Assembly: GCA_012845835.1 (NCBI GenBank)
Contig: JABAKD010000014.1
Coordinates: 6,793,396 to 6,857,395 of the forward strand
Reading direction: 5' to 3'
Length of the DNA stretch: 64,000 nt
From: Undaria pinnatifida
Lineage: Eukaryota > Sar > Phaeophyceae > Laminariales > Alariaceae
A program made the position numbers and the translations under genes. Below the pieces are notes generated by a model. The model made no database searches. It was not told the DNA's origin and worked only from the letters and a program-made list of their open reading frames with translations. The number at the start of each line of letters is the position of its first letter. Positions within the stretch are counted from its first letter, which is position 1. Positions 1 to 31,710 of the stretch are shown one piece after another.

Positions 1-234
1 CTCGGTTGGCACCGACGCTGTAAAACATCATATATATATTGGGGTTGGCGTTGGTTGGCAACAACGCTGTAAAAAATGCCAATCACTGCGTGAGCTAGAC
101 AACCAGGGTACCGTTTTTTTCTTTGACGGGGTCACCATGATGGTTATCGAGTTAGATAATATTGTGCGGGGTGGAGAACCCTAACTCCGCACTAAACCGG
201 GTTAATCGCATCGACACACGTATAGTGAGAATAT

Positions 235-620
235 GGTAACGCACCCACGCGGCAGTCACACAGTAATAGCCATTGCTGTCTATCTGGGGTGGCCACACCA
301 GAAAACAAAAAAATAACTAATTGGCGCTGTCATCCATAAACAATAAATTAGGCACAAGGTGCCGATGTCCGTCTTACGAGCGGTTCTTGGAAGGATGCAG
401 TTCACCGTTCATGCGACTCGTCGAACACCCCCCCCCCCCCCCCCCCCCCGGTGCACGCGATGCCTGCCTGGTTGGTGAAAACCCGACATACGCTGTCCCG
501 GCATAGCAGGGGTGCGAGGGTCAAATAGCTATGGTCATATGACTACGGCCATGCACAAACTGAGTACCCCCTCCCCCCCCCCCCCTCCCTCCGCCCTTCC
601 CCCTGCCCCCCCCCCCCCCT
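235..620 (+). repeat. Dispersed repeat family A (about 370 bp, C-tract end)
   Basis: Shares CCTTCATGCGACTCGCCGAA, CTGCCTGGTNGGTGAAAACC, GACATGCTCCGTCCCGGCAT and GGTGCGAGGGTC with copies at 6600-6745, 7617-7950, 21600-21866, 30985-31110 (plus) and 44158-44390, 44665-44760, 50095-50300 (minus). No coding capacity. Ends are usually C-homopolymers. Type unknown; probably a non-autonomous transposon. Confidence 0.65.
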
Positions 621-657
621 CCCTTCAACGTTCGCAGATAGCTCGGTCGCTGGGATC

Positions 658-2223
658 ATGGCCGCCAACGCCGCAAAAACGGGAGGCGCCCTGCACTTTC
701 TCTTTGACCAGCCGCCGCCGCCACCACCGCCGTGGCCTACCAGCCGCAAGGCTGAACAGCGCCGAATGGCACAGAGGCGACTCAAAGAAGCCGCAAAGAG
801 AAAAGAGCGGGCGAAGAGAAAAAAAGAGGAGAAACTAGCGGTGACTAGAGAGGAAACGGAGAAGATCGAACTCGAGGTTTTTTGGAAGAAGCAACGTCTG
901 CGCCGCAGCATCGAGATTGGTGTGGCCATCACAAGAGCCAAGATAAGTAAGGAGGCCCGCGCGGCCAGCGTGATCTGGAAAGCGTGGCGGGTGGACGGAG
1001 GTCGGGAGAGGCATTCCCACGCTTGCGCTGTCCAGTTGTCGGAGGAACTGCGTCGAATGTGGGCGGCGAAGGTTATTGGAACCGCGTGGAGTCAGTGTGA
1101 AGCCGCGAGGGTTAGAGCTTACGCGAAAGAAAGGTTGAACGAGAAGATGGATCCGATTCGAAAGAGGAGGGCCGAGCTGGCGAGGTGTTCGGATGCAGGC
1201 GTAGAAGAAAGGAACGGGCCGACCGAGGAAGAACTGGAGAAAGAGAGGGAGGAGAGGGTTATGCAGGAATGGCGATACCAGCGGGGACAAGAACATTACG
1301 AGAACATGGCGAAAGCGAAAGCAGGAGGAGTTGGTTTTTACAGCAACCCGGACGAAACAAGGCTTGACGACATTATGATCAATAAAATCAGAGAGTTTTG
1401 GAGGGAGCAGGAAGAAAAGAAGGCAGCTGCCGCCGCGGCCCACGCCAAGGCTCAGGCGGAGCGGGAGGCGGCGATAGCCGCGAGGGAAGCCGACGAGGCC
1501 GCAAGAAAGGCAGAACAGGCCGCGATCCGAAAGACCATCGAGGATAATCTCCTCAAAAAGATGGCCGAGATGGCTCTGAGGATAAAAAAAGCCGAGGCTG
1601 AGACGGCCGAGATGGCGAAGCGGGAGGCGGAGCAGGTCGCGGCCGAAGCAGAGCGGGTAGCGCGAAGGGAGGAGAGAGCAATCATACGAGCAACGCTGGA
1701 AAACCTGCTCCTGAAGAGGGTGGCGGATATGATCAAAAGGGCTAAAGAAGCGGACGTAGCCGCCCGCGACGCAGAGCGGGCTGCAACTCGCGAGACGATT
1801 GCAGCTCACCTCAACCAAATGGTAGCACGGACCCTGAGAAACGTGAAGGAAGAAGAGGAGCGAGTAGCGCAAGAGGCGGAACGAGTGGCGCGAGAGAAGG
1901 AACGAGCTGCAATCCGTGCAACCATCGAAGGTCATATTCCGAAACTCCTGGCGCGCGTGAAGCAAAACATACAAGAAGCGAAGACCTCCACGCAGAAGGA
2001 GCAACGGCTATTAATAGCAAGGCGGGAAACCACGAAGAGTCGCCTATCTGTAAAGTTGGCGGGGGCGTCCACAGGGACAGAAGAGACTGGAGAGGAAAAG
2101 AGGGTGAAGCAAGCCCGCCTGGTTCGGTTTGGCTCCACCGTCAGCTTGCCCTCGTCACGAAAGAAGAACACGGTGGGACCTCCGAAGGACCACCTACCCC
2201 ACCCCCTGCAGGTGAATCCATAG
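658..2223 (+). CDS. Coiled-coil protein with IQ-like motifs (hypothetical)
   Basis: Single open frame of 521 aa ending in TAG. I do not recognise the family. The N-terminus has FLFDQ followed by seven prolines, then a Lys/Arg/Glu-rich helix (about 30-80). Residues about 102-115 (AASVIWKAWR) and 136-152 (AAKVIGTAW) look like IQ motifs whose central Gln is replaced by Trp or Gly, so calmodulin binding is possible but not shown. Residues about 250-445 are an Ala/Glu/Lys/Arg-rich coiled coil with four related units that start at about 288, 341, 377 and 417, each of the form IRxTIExxL then a K/R helix. There is no signal peptide or membrane segment. A C-tract ending in TTCGCAG lies about 20 bases before the ATG, so the start may sit in a second exon after a 5'UTR intron. 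A cytoskeletal or ciliary role is only inference. The long minus-strand frame over the same DNA is its shadow. Confidence 0.75.
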   Translation: MAANAAKTGGALHFLFDQPPPPPPPWPTSRKAEQRRMAQRRLKEAAKRKERAKRKKEEKLAVTREETEKIELEVFWKKQRLRRSIEIGVAITRAKISKEARAASVIWKAWRVDGGRERHSHACAVQLSEELRRMWAAKVIGTAWSQCEAARVRAYAKERLNEKMDPIRKRRAELARCSDAGVEERNGPTEEELEKEREERVMQEWRYQRGQEHYENMAKAKAGGVGFYSNPDETRLDDIMINKIREFWREQEEKKAAAAAAHAKAQAEREAAIAAREADEAARKAEQAAIRKTIEDNLLKKMAEMALRIKKAEAETAEMAKREAEQVAAEAERVARREERAIIRATLENLLLKRVADMIKRAKEADVAARDAERAATRETIAAHLNQMVARTLRNVKEEEERVAQEAERVAREKERAAIRATIEGHIPKLLARVKQNIQEAKTSTQKEQRLLIARRETTKSRLSVKLAGASTGTEETGEEKRVKQARLVRFGSTVSLPSSRKKNTVGPPKDHLPHPLQVNP

Positions 2224-2305
2224 ATAGATAACGTTAAGCTTGGTGCACTAGATATTGCCTGGTAAAACTTGTTTCTACGATACATCCCTTCCCCCCCCCA
2301 ACCAG

Positions 2306-2525
2306 CGATTTTCTTTATCGAAAACGCTTCATCGTGGCTGCTCGACACGAGGAAGGATGCCATGAAAAACATATTATTACACGTTTTCTTGTTTGGAAGG
2401 GCGGATTATCGAACGATGACGTCAGGCTGGCATGGGGCACTGTATTTCAGGAGATGGGACGGGGCGCTGGTTTCAATACCCCAGCCCGTTCGTTAAAGAA
2501 AAGTTGGGCGTGGAACGACTCGTAG
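2306..2525 (+). repeat. Dispersed repeat, partner of 56500-56735
   Basis: Shares GCGATTTTCTTTA, CTCGACAC.A.GAAGG, GGGCGCTGGTTT and TTCGTTAAAGAA in order with 56500-56735. Confidence 0.5.
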
Positions 2526-2811
2526 AGCGGAAACGATTGCTAGTTGTGCAGGATATATGGCGCGGCCTACCACAAATAGCGAAGTAGGAAGGAGATAAGA
2601 CAAGAACAAGGTATTCTTACGTTGAAACTATACTAAACACGCAAACGAGTAAATACACGATCGTTATCCTAAGGCGAAACAGGAATGCGTGTTGGAGGGA
2701 GAGGAGGACAATCGACAATACGCAAACACGGAGAAGTCATAGGTACATTATAATGTAGCAGATAACAAACAAACAATCGCAGCAAACCTTAAGGGATAAA
2801 CGTCGGCTAAC

Positions 2812-3020
2812 ACAACAAAAAGGCGTAGCAGGTAAAATGATACTCCGGAGTATAAGACAAACCAACACGTTCGGTATGCATGCAACCCTTAGCAGATGAC
2901 CGGTGGCCAGCAAAAGGCGTAGCAGGTGAATTATAATAAAAAACGAACCAACACGTTCGGTATGCATGCAACCCTTATCAGATAACCGCGGTGGCCAGCA
3001 AAAGGCGTAGCAGGTGTAAA
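2812..3020 (+). repeat. Short tandem repeat, about 90-bp unit
   Basis: AAAAGGCGTAGCAGGT occurs three times (about 2818, 2911, 2999), with AACACGTTCGGTATGCATGC between. Confidence 0.65.
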
Positions 3021-3388
3021 AACGATAAGACAAAACAACGTACTGTTTCTGTAGGAGAAAACACCCGGAAGAAAAAACGAAACGAGCCAGAGGGTAGGTG
3101 CCTAGTGGACGGTGAAGCGCGTCAGGCTGGCTGTCCTCGTCCTCCACACTTTTTTCGACGTCTTCAGTTGATGTTTTTGGCATCCACCGCGCGTTGCTGT
3201 CGCCGGGAGATATATACCTCTCGATCGTCGCTCGGATTTTTTGCACTCGCTCCGAGTTGTGCGCCACTTGAAATATCCACGCTTAATCTTGTATATTTAT
3301 TGAGCTTCTTGGAGTAGAAACTCGTGATTCTTTATGAGAAGAAACAGATATTTCTGCTAAAAAAAAACGCAACGGGTTGTCGCTACCC

Positions 3389-3715
3389 GAGTTACGGTCG
3401 ACAAAAAGAACCTCCTGACGAACGCCGAGCAAACTTTTCTGATTAGCTTGGAAGAATGATTCAAAAACGCAGCGCAGGAGGAGGGGGAGGAGGAGGAGGA
3501 GAAGGAGGAGGAGGAGGGATGCCAGTCTGATGCTTTGTACCCTGAGTTACGGTCGACAAAAAGAACCTCCTGACGAACGCCGAGCAAAATTTTCTGATTA
3601 GCTTGGAAGAAAGATTCGAAAACGCAGCGCAGGAGGAGAAGGAGGAGGAGAAGGAGGAGGAGGAGGAGGAGGAGGAGGAGAAGGAGAAGGGATGCCAGCC
3701 TGATGCTTTGTACCC
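3389..3715. repeat. Two tandem units of about 160 bp with GGA tracts
   Basis: GAGTTACGGTCGACAAAAAG ... AACGCAGCGCAGGAGGAG ... GGATGCCAGYCTGATGCTTT occurs twice; the GGA/GAA tract differs in length. Confidence 0.7.
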
Positions 3716-4946
3716 CCACCATTCGTCCACCGTCCTGACGCGTGCTGTGATTGATGGATAGAGGTAGCATATTGTTTTCGCTGAAAAACAAAAAACATTT
3801 TTCCTGAAACGGAACGGGGCTCTTTAACCCAAACTTGCCGGAACAACTTTCATCGTTTTTTGTCTTTGTTTTTCATGTTTTGTTGTATATACTATATGTA
3901 TGGCTACTGCTGCTAGGACATGGGATTGCTCTTCGAGGGGTAGCACTTCTTTTGGCCTTTCTCTTGTTCATAACCAGTCGTTGGGTGAGACACAGACCCG
4001 TGTGCTACGATGATAAGAGGTAATAAATAAGGTATACTGCTTTTTTGGGCTAAAATGAAAAACAGTTTCTGGTTTATGACGGTGGAGGTTTCTTAACCCA
4101 CAAAATTGTCGGAAGTTTCGTCTCCTTTTCTAGACGATTTTTCGTTGTGTACTTCTTAACAAAGGGGGATCACTTTGGGACTATCATTATCATTATTCAT
4201 TTTTTCTGCAAAGGTCCCCTCACTTTCGCAGCATAGAAGAAAAAACAACAAAAAAAAAACTGGTATGTACCCCGGATGAAAAAACTGCGATGTCCCCTGG
4301 GCATAAAACGATAATCATTGAGCAAAAAAAAACGTGACCTATTATTTTTTTTTCCCCGACGATTTTGGGTTAAGGAGCCCCTCGTCATTCAGAAAACATT
4401 TCACACGAAAAGTGACACACGCCTCTATCGTAGCATAGCATGCGTCACGGGCCGAATCTTGATAGCACGTGCTGGGAAATCCCGAGAAACCCTCTTTTAC
4501 CCCCCCCCCACCTCCTTCTTGTGATGCTCGGAAAAGTCTGTGGTACGCTGGGTAGTCACGATAAAAGGAATCTTGTGCCGTTGTCCTCCTCTAAAAAACA
4601 GAGTCGCGGCTAAAACAAAAAAGGCGAACAAGGAAGCAGGGATATAAGAGAAGAAGGCATAAAAAGCTGTTTCTTTAACGTACAAAATACGAACAAAAAC
4701 GCAATTATTTAGGGTAGGCGAATGGCGAAGGTTGAAAAAAAACTCGTCAGGCTGGCGTTTCGCAGGCCTCCTGCTCCTCTTTGATGTTGTATTTGTTTTT
4801 CGATCGTACATGCGCCATCTGTTTCAAGGGATCCGTGCTTTTCGATCCGATCGGCGATCGAAAAGCATCTCTTGTGAATAACCGTACCGCCAGGTTATTA
4901 TAAAACAAAATTGAACGAGCTGGAGCTTAGCGCATGCGGAGGAAAG

Positions 4947-5180
4947 TCAACCTGACGCGTTATGCCCCTCCTTGGACCGTTTGCCTACCTCTATACCCTT
5001 GTCTCGAATGCAACGCGGTGGGAACTCCCTAGGGACCTTCTTTACCCCCCCCCCAGCCTCTATAGGTCAGCCAACCTGACGCGTTATGCCCCTCCTTGGA
5101 CCGTTTGCCTACCTCTATACCCTTGTTTCGAATGCAACGCGGCGGGAACTCCCTAGGGACCTTCTTTACCCCCCCCAGCC
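4947..5180 (+). repeat. Two tandem units of 124 bp
   Basis: CAACCTGACGCGTTATGCCC to AGGGACCTTCTTTACCCCCC occurs twice and is almost identical. Unit ORFs are artefacts. Confidence 0.75.
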
Positions 5181-5831
5181 TCTGCAGGGAAATAAACACT
5201 ACCGAGAAGTTTGGCGTACTCGGGGTAAAAAATGGCGAGAAAAACGAAAACGATCGCAATTTTTAGGAGATAACTGCTGGCCAACAGAAGTCTTAGAAGC
5301 TGAAAATGAAGAAGGGGGTCAGATTGACCAGAAGCACCCTGTATTTTGTTGAAAAAATATGACCAAAAAACGTACTGTTACTATAAATAGCGAAGAAAAC
5401 GATCTCTACCCTAGGAGACAAAATGGTGTCGCGCCACAAAAAACAAAACAAAACGCGCAATATAGCATCGTCAAAAAAAAAAACGCAACGTATGTGTGGT
5501 GGACCGATGGTCAAGATAGATGTTGGAGATGTCTCTATTCACGCGCGCATTACAATACGGGTCAGTTACACAATTTCGCACAAAAGAAAATAATAAAAAA
5601 ATAAAAATAAAACACTCGAGTGAGGACGGGGCTTGTTTTTTTTTTTGTTATATTGGTAGTCTATATACCTTGGCGCGGCCGTGCAAAATCTTGTTCGTAA
5701 CAGGTACACCGCCGTTGCGCGTTGTTTTTATGTTTTTTTATGAACTCTGCTGCTTCTTTTTTTTCAGTGTTTTTGGTGGGTTTTTTTTTAAGATCCCAAG
5801 GTGAGGCGCTCCAAAAGAAAAATGTGTTGAT

Positions 5832-6146
5832 GACGCGTGCTACGATAGACATATTAAGGTATACCGTTTTTTGGCTGAAACGATTTCTGAAGGGCGGGGC
5901 TCCTTATAGCCCAAAAAAATCGTCCCAATTTTTGTTTCTTGTTTTGCTTCGTTTCTTAAACGTACGCTTTTCGTTTTATACCCGTAAGCCACAGGATATT
6001 TCATCCGGGGTACTCTTAAGTACATAGCATGTTTGTTTTTCCTCGAAATTTGTTTTTTCCGGGGGGGGGTTCTTAAGCTTCTAAGGAAGTGAGGCGTCTC
6101 AGAAAAAAAAAAAGTGGTGCAGTTTTTTTCCGTAGAATGTGTAAAT
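5832..6146 (+). mobile_element. MITE family B, copy abutting 6147
   Basis: Starts GACGCGTGCTACGATAGA and runs up to the start of the next copy; the right end is decayed. Confidence 0.6.
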
Positions 6147-6447
6147 GACGCGTGCTACGACGATAGAGGTATTAAGGTGTGCCGTTTTTGGCTGAAACGA
6201 TTTCTGAATGCCGAGGGCTCCTTAACCAAAAATCGTCCCAATTAGTTTGTTTTTTTGTTATTTTTCACAGAACTTCCGTTTGATACCTTCGTAAGCCATG
6301 GGACAAGCAGTTCATCCGGTACGTACGTACGTCGCATTTTTGTTTTCCTCGAAATTAGTTTTTTGGGGGAGGAGGTCTTTTAAGCTTCTGTAGAAGTGAA
6401 GATTCTCAGAATAAAAAAAGTGGTTCGCCTCTGTCGTAGCGCGCGTC
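6147..6447 (+). mobile_element. MITE family B, complete copy
   Basis: About 301 bp with inverted ends GACGCGTGCTACGA...GAGG and CCTCTGTCGTAGCGCGCGTC. Inside are CGGGGCTCCTTAACCC-like and ATGGGAYNNTTCATCCGG blocks. Related sequences recur throughout the window. Confidence 0.75.
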
Positions 6448-6755
6448 AACCTATTCTATAGTATGCAGTCGGGGCAGGAGTTATATCTATATACTTCGTA
6501 TGTGTGCTCCTTCTCTAGGGGGTGCGTTGGTCACTGGTCAGATAAATGACTATGGCAGTCAAACAAGACGACTATCGTGGACCCCCGGTTCTTGGTAGAA
6601 AGCAGCTGACCCTTCGTGCGACGCGCGCAACACGACGGTGCTTGTTCGCGCTTTGGCGCCAGCATTGTCTGCCTGGAGGCTCGGTGAAAACCGACGTACA
6701 CTCCGTCCCGAGTCGTCGCACAGCAGGAGTGCAGTGCTCAGCAAATGTGCTGGTT

Positions 6756-7134
6756 GACGGAGGTAGTAGCACTTTTTCGTCTGAAACGGTTTTTGAACGA
6801 CGGGGCTCCTTAACCCATCTTAACCCAAAATCGTCGTAAACAGGCCATTTCTTTTTTCGCGTGATTTTCTCTCGTTGTGTACCCTAAGAATCCATGGGAT
6901 TTTGTCATCCGGTACGTACGTAGCAGTTTTATTTTTTTCTTCCAAAATCAGTTTGCGGGGTTAAGACATGTCTTAACCCCTTTAGAGCCCCCGAACCCCT
7001 CCCTATACTAAATCCAATAATTTCGTCCCCAAAAAGGGGTTTCCAGTTGTACAGGGGTCAAGCTCCCATTTTTGAGGAACCTCAGGAGAAGAAAAAACAA
7101 TGGTGTTGGTGCTACCTCTATTGTAGCACGCGTC
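6756..7134 (+). mobile_element. MITE family B with inserted 85-bp repeat
   Basis: The right end (CTCTATTGTAGCACGCGTC) is clear. An 85-bp repeat of family C sits inside at about 6975-7068, as in the copy at 15920. Confidence 0.6.
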
Positions 7135-7616
7135 GCAGATCCTGAGAATTCTTCTGAGCTGCTGACACGAAGGATCTCGCTACGTACGTCGCCCTAAACA
7201 TGACTTTCGAAGGGGCATGCAGACCGCCAACGCTTTTTTTTTTTGCGCTGAAGACCAGTCCTAGAAAAAAAAACGATGCTCTCGTGAAAATATCAGGCCT
7301 AAACCCCGGTAGCTGCTACTCACCTGAGGGGAACTCAAATTCTGCCAGAACCCTTTTGGCTCGAAAAAAAGGGTAAACCACTGCCCTGCGAGATAACTCT
7401 TCCCGGCATTGCGGGGAGATGCGAGGGTCGATGATCGAACAATCAAAGGCAAACCATGAACGAGTAACCCTGCCCCCCCCCCCCCCCCCCCCCGCACCGT
7501 GTGGTTCGTCTCGAAAAGGACGCGTGGACAATGACAAAGTGGCCAAAAGACAACCAACAAATGAGTAACCCGCCCCCCCTCCCCCCCCCCCCCCCCTCCT
7601 CTCCTTCCTTCTTACT

Positions 7617-7950
7617 ATGGTAAGGCACCCACGAGGCAGTTACATGGCACTCCCATTGCTGTCTCTAGAAGTGGCCATGATGCCGAAAATTGAAATTAAC
7701 TCATTGAAGCTGTCAGCCATATGCAAGTCCACCCCACAAGCGGTTCTTGGAAAAGAATGCAGCTCACCCTTCATGCGACTCGCCGAACACCTCACGGCGC
7801 TTCGTGCTTCGTGCAAGCAATATCTGCCTGGTCAGTGAACACCCGACATGCTCCGTCCCGGTACTGTAGAGATGCGAGGGTCTATTAGCTATGGTCCTAC
7901 CGATTACGGCCACATGCATGCATATTGAGTACCTCCCCCCCCCCCCCCCC
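7617..7950 (+). repeat. Dispersed repeat family A
   Basis: One of the fullest copies, from GGTAAGGCACCCACGAGGCA to the C17 run, just before exon 1 of the B''-like gene. Confidence 0.65.
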
Positions 7951-7997
7951 CGCGCGGCCGCCTGCCGCCTCTTCGGATCGTACAGGGACAACTTATA

Positions 7998-27478
<19,481 letters not shown>

Positions 27479-27954
27479 TGGATGAATGCCTGCCTATTTG
27501 AACTCCCCGTTTCAAGCGTTTCTTGCATATGAAACACCATGGTTGTACAAGTCTAGTCTACGTGTGTTACAGGCACCTTCCGCTGTAAAGCGTCGCGAAT
27601 TTTGAGTGGGGGCGGGGGAAGATGGTAATGAATGAGCTCTGGCTAAGGTTTTGGTATAGGTACATGGGGTATATTATAGATGCTCTGAAACATTCGTGGC
27701 TACATAGCGATATATATCGGCCACACCGCTACCGTAGAGGGTGGAAGCTTGAGCTTCTTCTTCGCAGTGATACCATAGATGGCTTCCACACGTCTAGACC
27801 ATGTGTAACACTAGACTCTCCCAAATATCGGTGACGAAACTTGGCCACGACTTTCATCAGTGACCACAAAAAACCGAACACATCGTTACCGTAGTAGTAG
27901 CAGATGCTCGCACTTCAACTGTATTGCGACCATGGGGTTTCTATTGACATGATG

Positions 27955-28720
27955 GAATGTAAAGAGGGGGGGGAGGGGGAGAAGTTTGGGGGCTTTGACG
28001 CCCCCATCCTGTGCTCTATTCGGACACATTGTATCGGACACTGTGGCGTGTAAAAGGACAAGGGGAGGGAAGACTCCGAGGGGCTGCAGACGATAATCCT
28101 AGCAGTGGGTAAGCGCGTGTTCCTGGTCACCTGTAGGAATGCAAAGAGGGGGGGGGGGGGAGAAGTTAGGGGGCATTGATGCCCCCATGCTGTGCATTAT
28201 TCGGATATATTGCATCAGACACTGGCGTGTAGGAAGACAGGGGGGGGGGAGACTGCGAGGAGCTGTCGACAATATTAATACTAGTAGTGGGTAAGCGCGT
28301 GTTCCTAGTCACCTGTAGGAATGCAAGGAGCGGAGTAGGGGGAGAAGTCAGGGGGCATTGATGCCCCCCTGCTGTGCTCTATATGGATATGTTGTATCGG
28401 ACACAGTGTCGTGTCGGAAAATACGGGGGGGCAGACTGCGAGGAGCTGTCGACAATATTAATACTAGTAGTGGGTAAGCGCGTGTTCCTAGTCACCTGTA
28501 GGAATGCAAGGAGCGGAGTAGGGGGAGAAGTCAGGGGGCATTGATGCCCCCCTGCTGTGCTCTACATGGATATGTTGTATCGAACACAGTGGCGTGTAGG
28601 AAAATACGGGGGGGGGAAACTTCGAGGGGCTGCAGACAATGTTAATACAAGTAGGCGCGTAAGGAGGGGGGGGAGGGCGGCGAGAACACATGACGGGCTG
28701 TATACACTCTATAAATAGTA
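27955..28720. repeat. Satellite-like tandem array, about 182-bp unit
   Basis: Four units share GTGGGTAAGCGCGTGTTCCT, AGTCACCTGTAGGAATGCAA and GGGGGCATTGATGCCCCC (a palindrome). A fifth decayed unit reaches about 28920. Confidence 0.8.
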
Positions 28721-29220
28721 GTGGGTAGGCGTGTACAGGGGGCGGGGACGGGGGGCGTGCTCAGTTTTGCTGCTTGCCTTAGTCATTTCACCATTGACCA
28801 CGCACCCCTTTCGAGACGGCGCACAGGGGGGAGGGGGAGGGGTATTCATGCCCCCATCTTGTGCTGCATTTAGGCGTGGCATTTTTTATATGTCGAGAAC
28901 CGAGGGCAGCAGAAGCAATGCCTAGGAAGATACGCGTAGGGGGGGAGCAGAAACCACGAGGAACAGGTCTTCCCTCGTCATTGGTTGCCTTCGGGCACAC
29001 AAATTGTGGTACATACTTCGAAGTACGTATATGGTCTCGATGCCGGTGTAATTTGAGTGTGCTGCAATCAGTCGGGGGTGGGACATTGATTGCCGTGTTG
29101 ACCGACCTTTGTACGGGCGCAAAGACGCGCGGGTATGCAGGTGGATGTATTCACCTCTGTGGTTGCGAAGACCCCCTGTGTGACACGTTAGTTAAGTCTA
29201 CACAAAAGTACACTTGAAAA

Positions 29221-30590
29221 AGTACCTCCCTTTTTGTTCGATTTTCAACTTAGAATATATATAGACCTATAAATATTCCCGGAAAAAAAAGAACGTAATA
29301 ATACTATATTTTTTCTTCCAAATGAAAACGTATGTTCCTTTGGTCGATTCCTCTTCCCTTGGGCTTCCCCTCTATTCGCCATTATTATGAGTGGTCCTAG
29401 GCATTGTCGACCAGAAAAAGCAAGCAATGCATATATGATACATAGAATTGGGCCTGATTTTGCGGCACCCGTTAAAGCCTGTTCTGCATCAGGGGGTGCA
29501 CACACGAAACCCGATCAAAAGGGAACAAAAAGCTTAAAGTGGGAATGCTGAACCCTTTGCGCGATCAGAACAAAGGCAAGGTAAATGCCGGCGATGAGAA
29601 CAGGGAAGGTACTTTTGACCATGGCTTCTCTTGTACAGAAGGTCGCTTAGGGTGCAAGCTATTACGAGTTGCTCTGGAGAGTAAAAGCGATGACAAAAAT
29701 AAGAAGAAAAATAAAAGGCCCCCTTCCCGATGCAAGCAATGCTGGTGGCGATGTGTACATAAACTTCGACGCTTCTCGCTCGAGGAACTCTATAATATAC
29801 CCCGCCCAAAAACGCCTTTACAACCGGAAACTCGTTTTCGGGGACCGGTTACTTGGAATTAGTATAGGGAGGGGTTTCGGGTCTCTAAAGGGGTTGAAAG
29901 ACAGACTGTATATGCGCTAACCTATTGAACAAACCCACGACTCATCCCTCTGGAGGGGCTGCACGTTTTGCGTTTTAGACGTTTCTTGCCGTTTGAGCGT
30001 CCGAAGCGAGGAACTACCGGTTCGAAGTCTCTGATGCTTATACGAGCATGCTCGTTTTAGGACTAGCGCATGGGATTATTGGTCGGATTGATATTACTGT
30101 AGTATTCTTCTGCTCCGTTGCTTGTCATTTAATGTAAGTATTGGATTAGATGAGGCCTCCTGCCGCAAGCAAGAGGTCCTCGCCCAGGATAAATGCCCGC
30201 ACTAAGCTCACAATCCCGAGCTTAGTACGGCACCGAAAATGCCTATTCGGGTCGTGCGCGTCGACAAGGACGAAGCCGAACAATCCTCAGAGTATGTGTC
30301 ATCCCATCAATTTTTCTCGCTTTTGGTCCGGTGACGAAAACAAATGCGACAGAAGGGCGATATTATACCCCTTTTATTATCGGATTTCAAATCATGGAAG
30401 CATGTCTACGTCGATTTTATTTGCTCTCCGATATTACGTTGTTTACGCGGGGCGGGGCATGGATGCCGTCGCTATGGGCGTCATGCAAGGAATTCACTCT
30501 TGTTGTATCAAGTCGTTCTACGGTAGGTTATCCATCATTTTGAGCAATTTCGACCGTGAAAAAACCGTGCCTTTCAGCGGTTTGATCCGT
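29221..30590. other. Gene-poor DNA
   Basis: No coding segment supported. It has a family-C repeat at 29812-29903. The segment 30125-30215 resembles 44825-44910 (ATGTAAG..TTNGATTNGATGAGG), and 29548-29650 resembles 36165-36260. Confidence 0.4.
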
Positions 30591-30960
30591 GAGATATGCT
30601 ACGGAGAACCCACGGAATGGGTCGAACCGCTCCGTAGACAATCCGTTTTTCACGGTTTCAACCGCGCAGTCACAATCCATACGGAGCTGAGCGTTTTTTT
30701 TATAATGTCACGGAGCGGAGCGGAGCGGGGCAGATATCCGCACGTCGGGAAACTCGCGGATTATTGCGGCGTGGATACCCGCCCTTGAAAATGTCACGGA
30801 GCGGAGCGGGTTGTTCTAGTGTGTTGCGGAGCGGAGCGGATCGGATATCCGCTTTTGGAAAAAGTCACGGATTGTCACACGGAGCGAACATCCGCCGCTA
30901 CAAATGTCACGGAGCGGTGCGGTTTGATCGAACCGCTCCGTAAAAAAACGCTCCGCGGAT
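30590..30960. repeat. GGAGCGGAGC-rich block
   Basis: Many copies of CACGGAGCGGAGCGG with interleaved AACCGCTCCGT inverses and ATATCCGC motifs. Confidence 0.6.
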
Positions 30961-31254
30961 ATATTCTCACTCCGTACACATCCCTGGTGAAAAGCCAACG
31001 TGCACCGTCCCGGCAATGTAGGGGTGCGAGTATCGATCGTCTCACACACTGCGGCCATGCACGATACCAAAACGCGTCCTCCCAAGTACGACAACAAAGT
31101 ACAGCCCCCCCCCTCACTTCCACACACGCCTTCTCTCTAAAAATCGGCACGTACAGTAGATAAATATGTCCCTTTCCACGTCACACTGCTTCTCTGGACT
31201 CTGTCAAAAACAACGTTCGTCCAATGTTACACGACGCCGCCGCCGCCGCCGCCT

Positions 31255-31710
31255 CTGCACCGCCATCGGATTACCACATGGGAGTCCCAGAGGAGTCCCA
31301 GGGGGACAACCATCGTGTTGTCATGTTATCATGGGAATCCAAAAACCCCTTGGCGAAGTGTACAATGCCCCGCGGGGGTACCGTAATCCCATGGAGGTCC
31401 CGTCGGAGTCCCGTAGGAGTCCCATTGGAGTCCCATGGGAAACTCATCGGAGAAGTAGAATATCATGGAAGCACCATTGGAGCACCATGGGAGCATCAGC
31501 AAAGTCTTACAGGGGTGCTGCAATCCCATGGACGTCCCATGGGAGTTCCATTGGGAGTTCCATGGGAGTCTCATGGGAACCCCATCAGGGCACCAGAATA
31601 TCACGGCAACAACACGGGAGCACCATAGAAGTCCCATGGAGATACTAGAACCCCTCGGAAGTCCCATCTGAGTCCCATGGGAGTCCCATGAGAGCACTAG
31701 AATCCTTTGG
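31255..31710. repeat. Degenerate TCCCATGGGAG minisatellite
   Basis: About 30 variants of GTCCCATGGGAGT, a palindromic core, readable in several frames on both strands. Confidence 0.75.

Larger units (their letters stand above)
2526..5831. other. Gene-poor DNA with tandem repeats
   Basis: Apart from the repeats listed at 2812, 3389 and 4947 and MITE-B-like fragments (about 3820, 4360-4446, 5610), I see no coding segment. Confidence 0.4.

Noticed and set aside
835-2004. 389-aa minus-strand ORF
   Set aside because: Exact shadow of the plus-strand coiled-coil gene; Leu/Arg/Ser-rich composition typical of an antisense frame.
27955-28720. CRISPR-like array
   Set aside because: Regular repeats, but whole 182-bp units are copied without unique spacers, in eukaryotic DNA.
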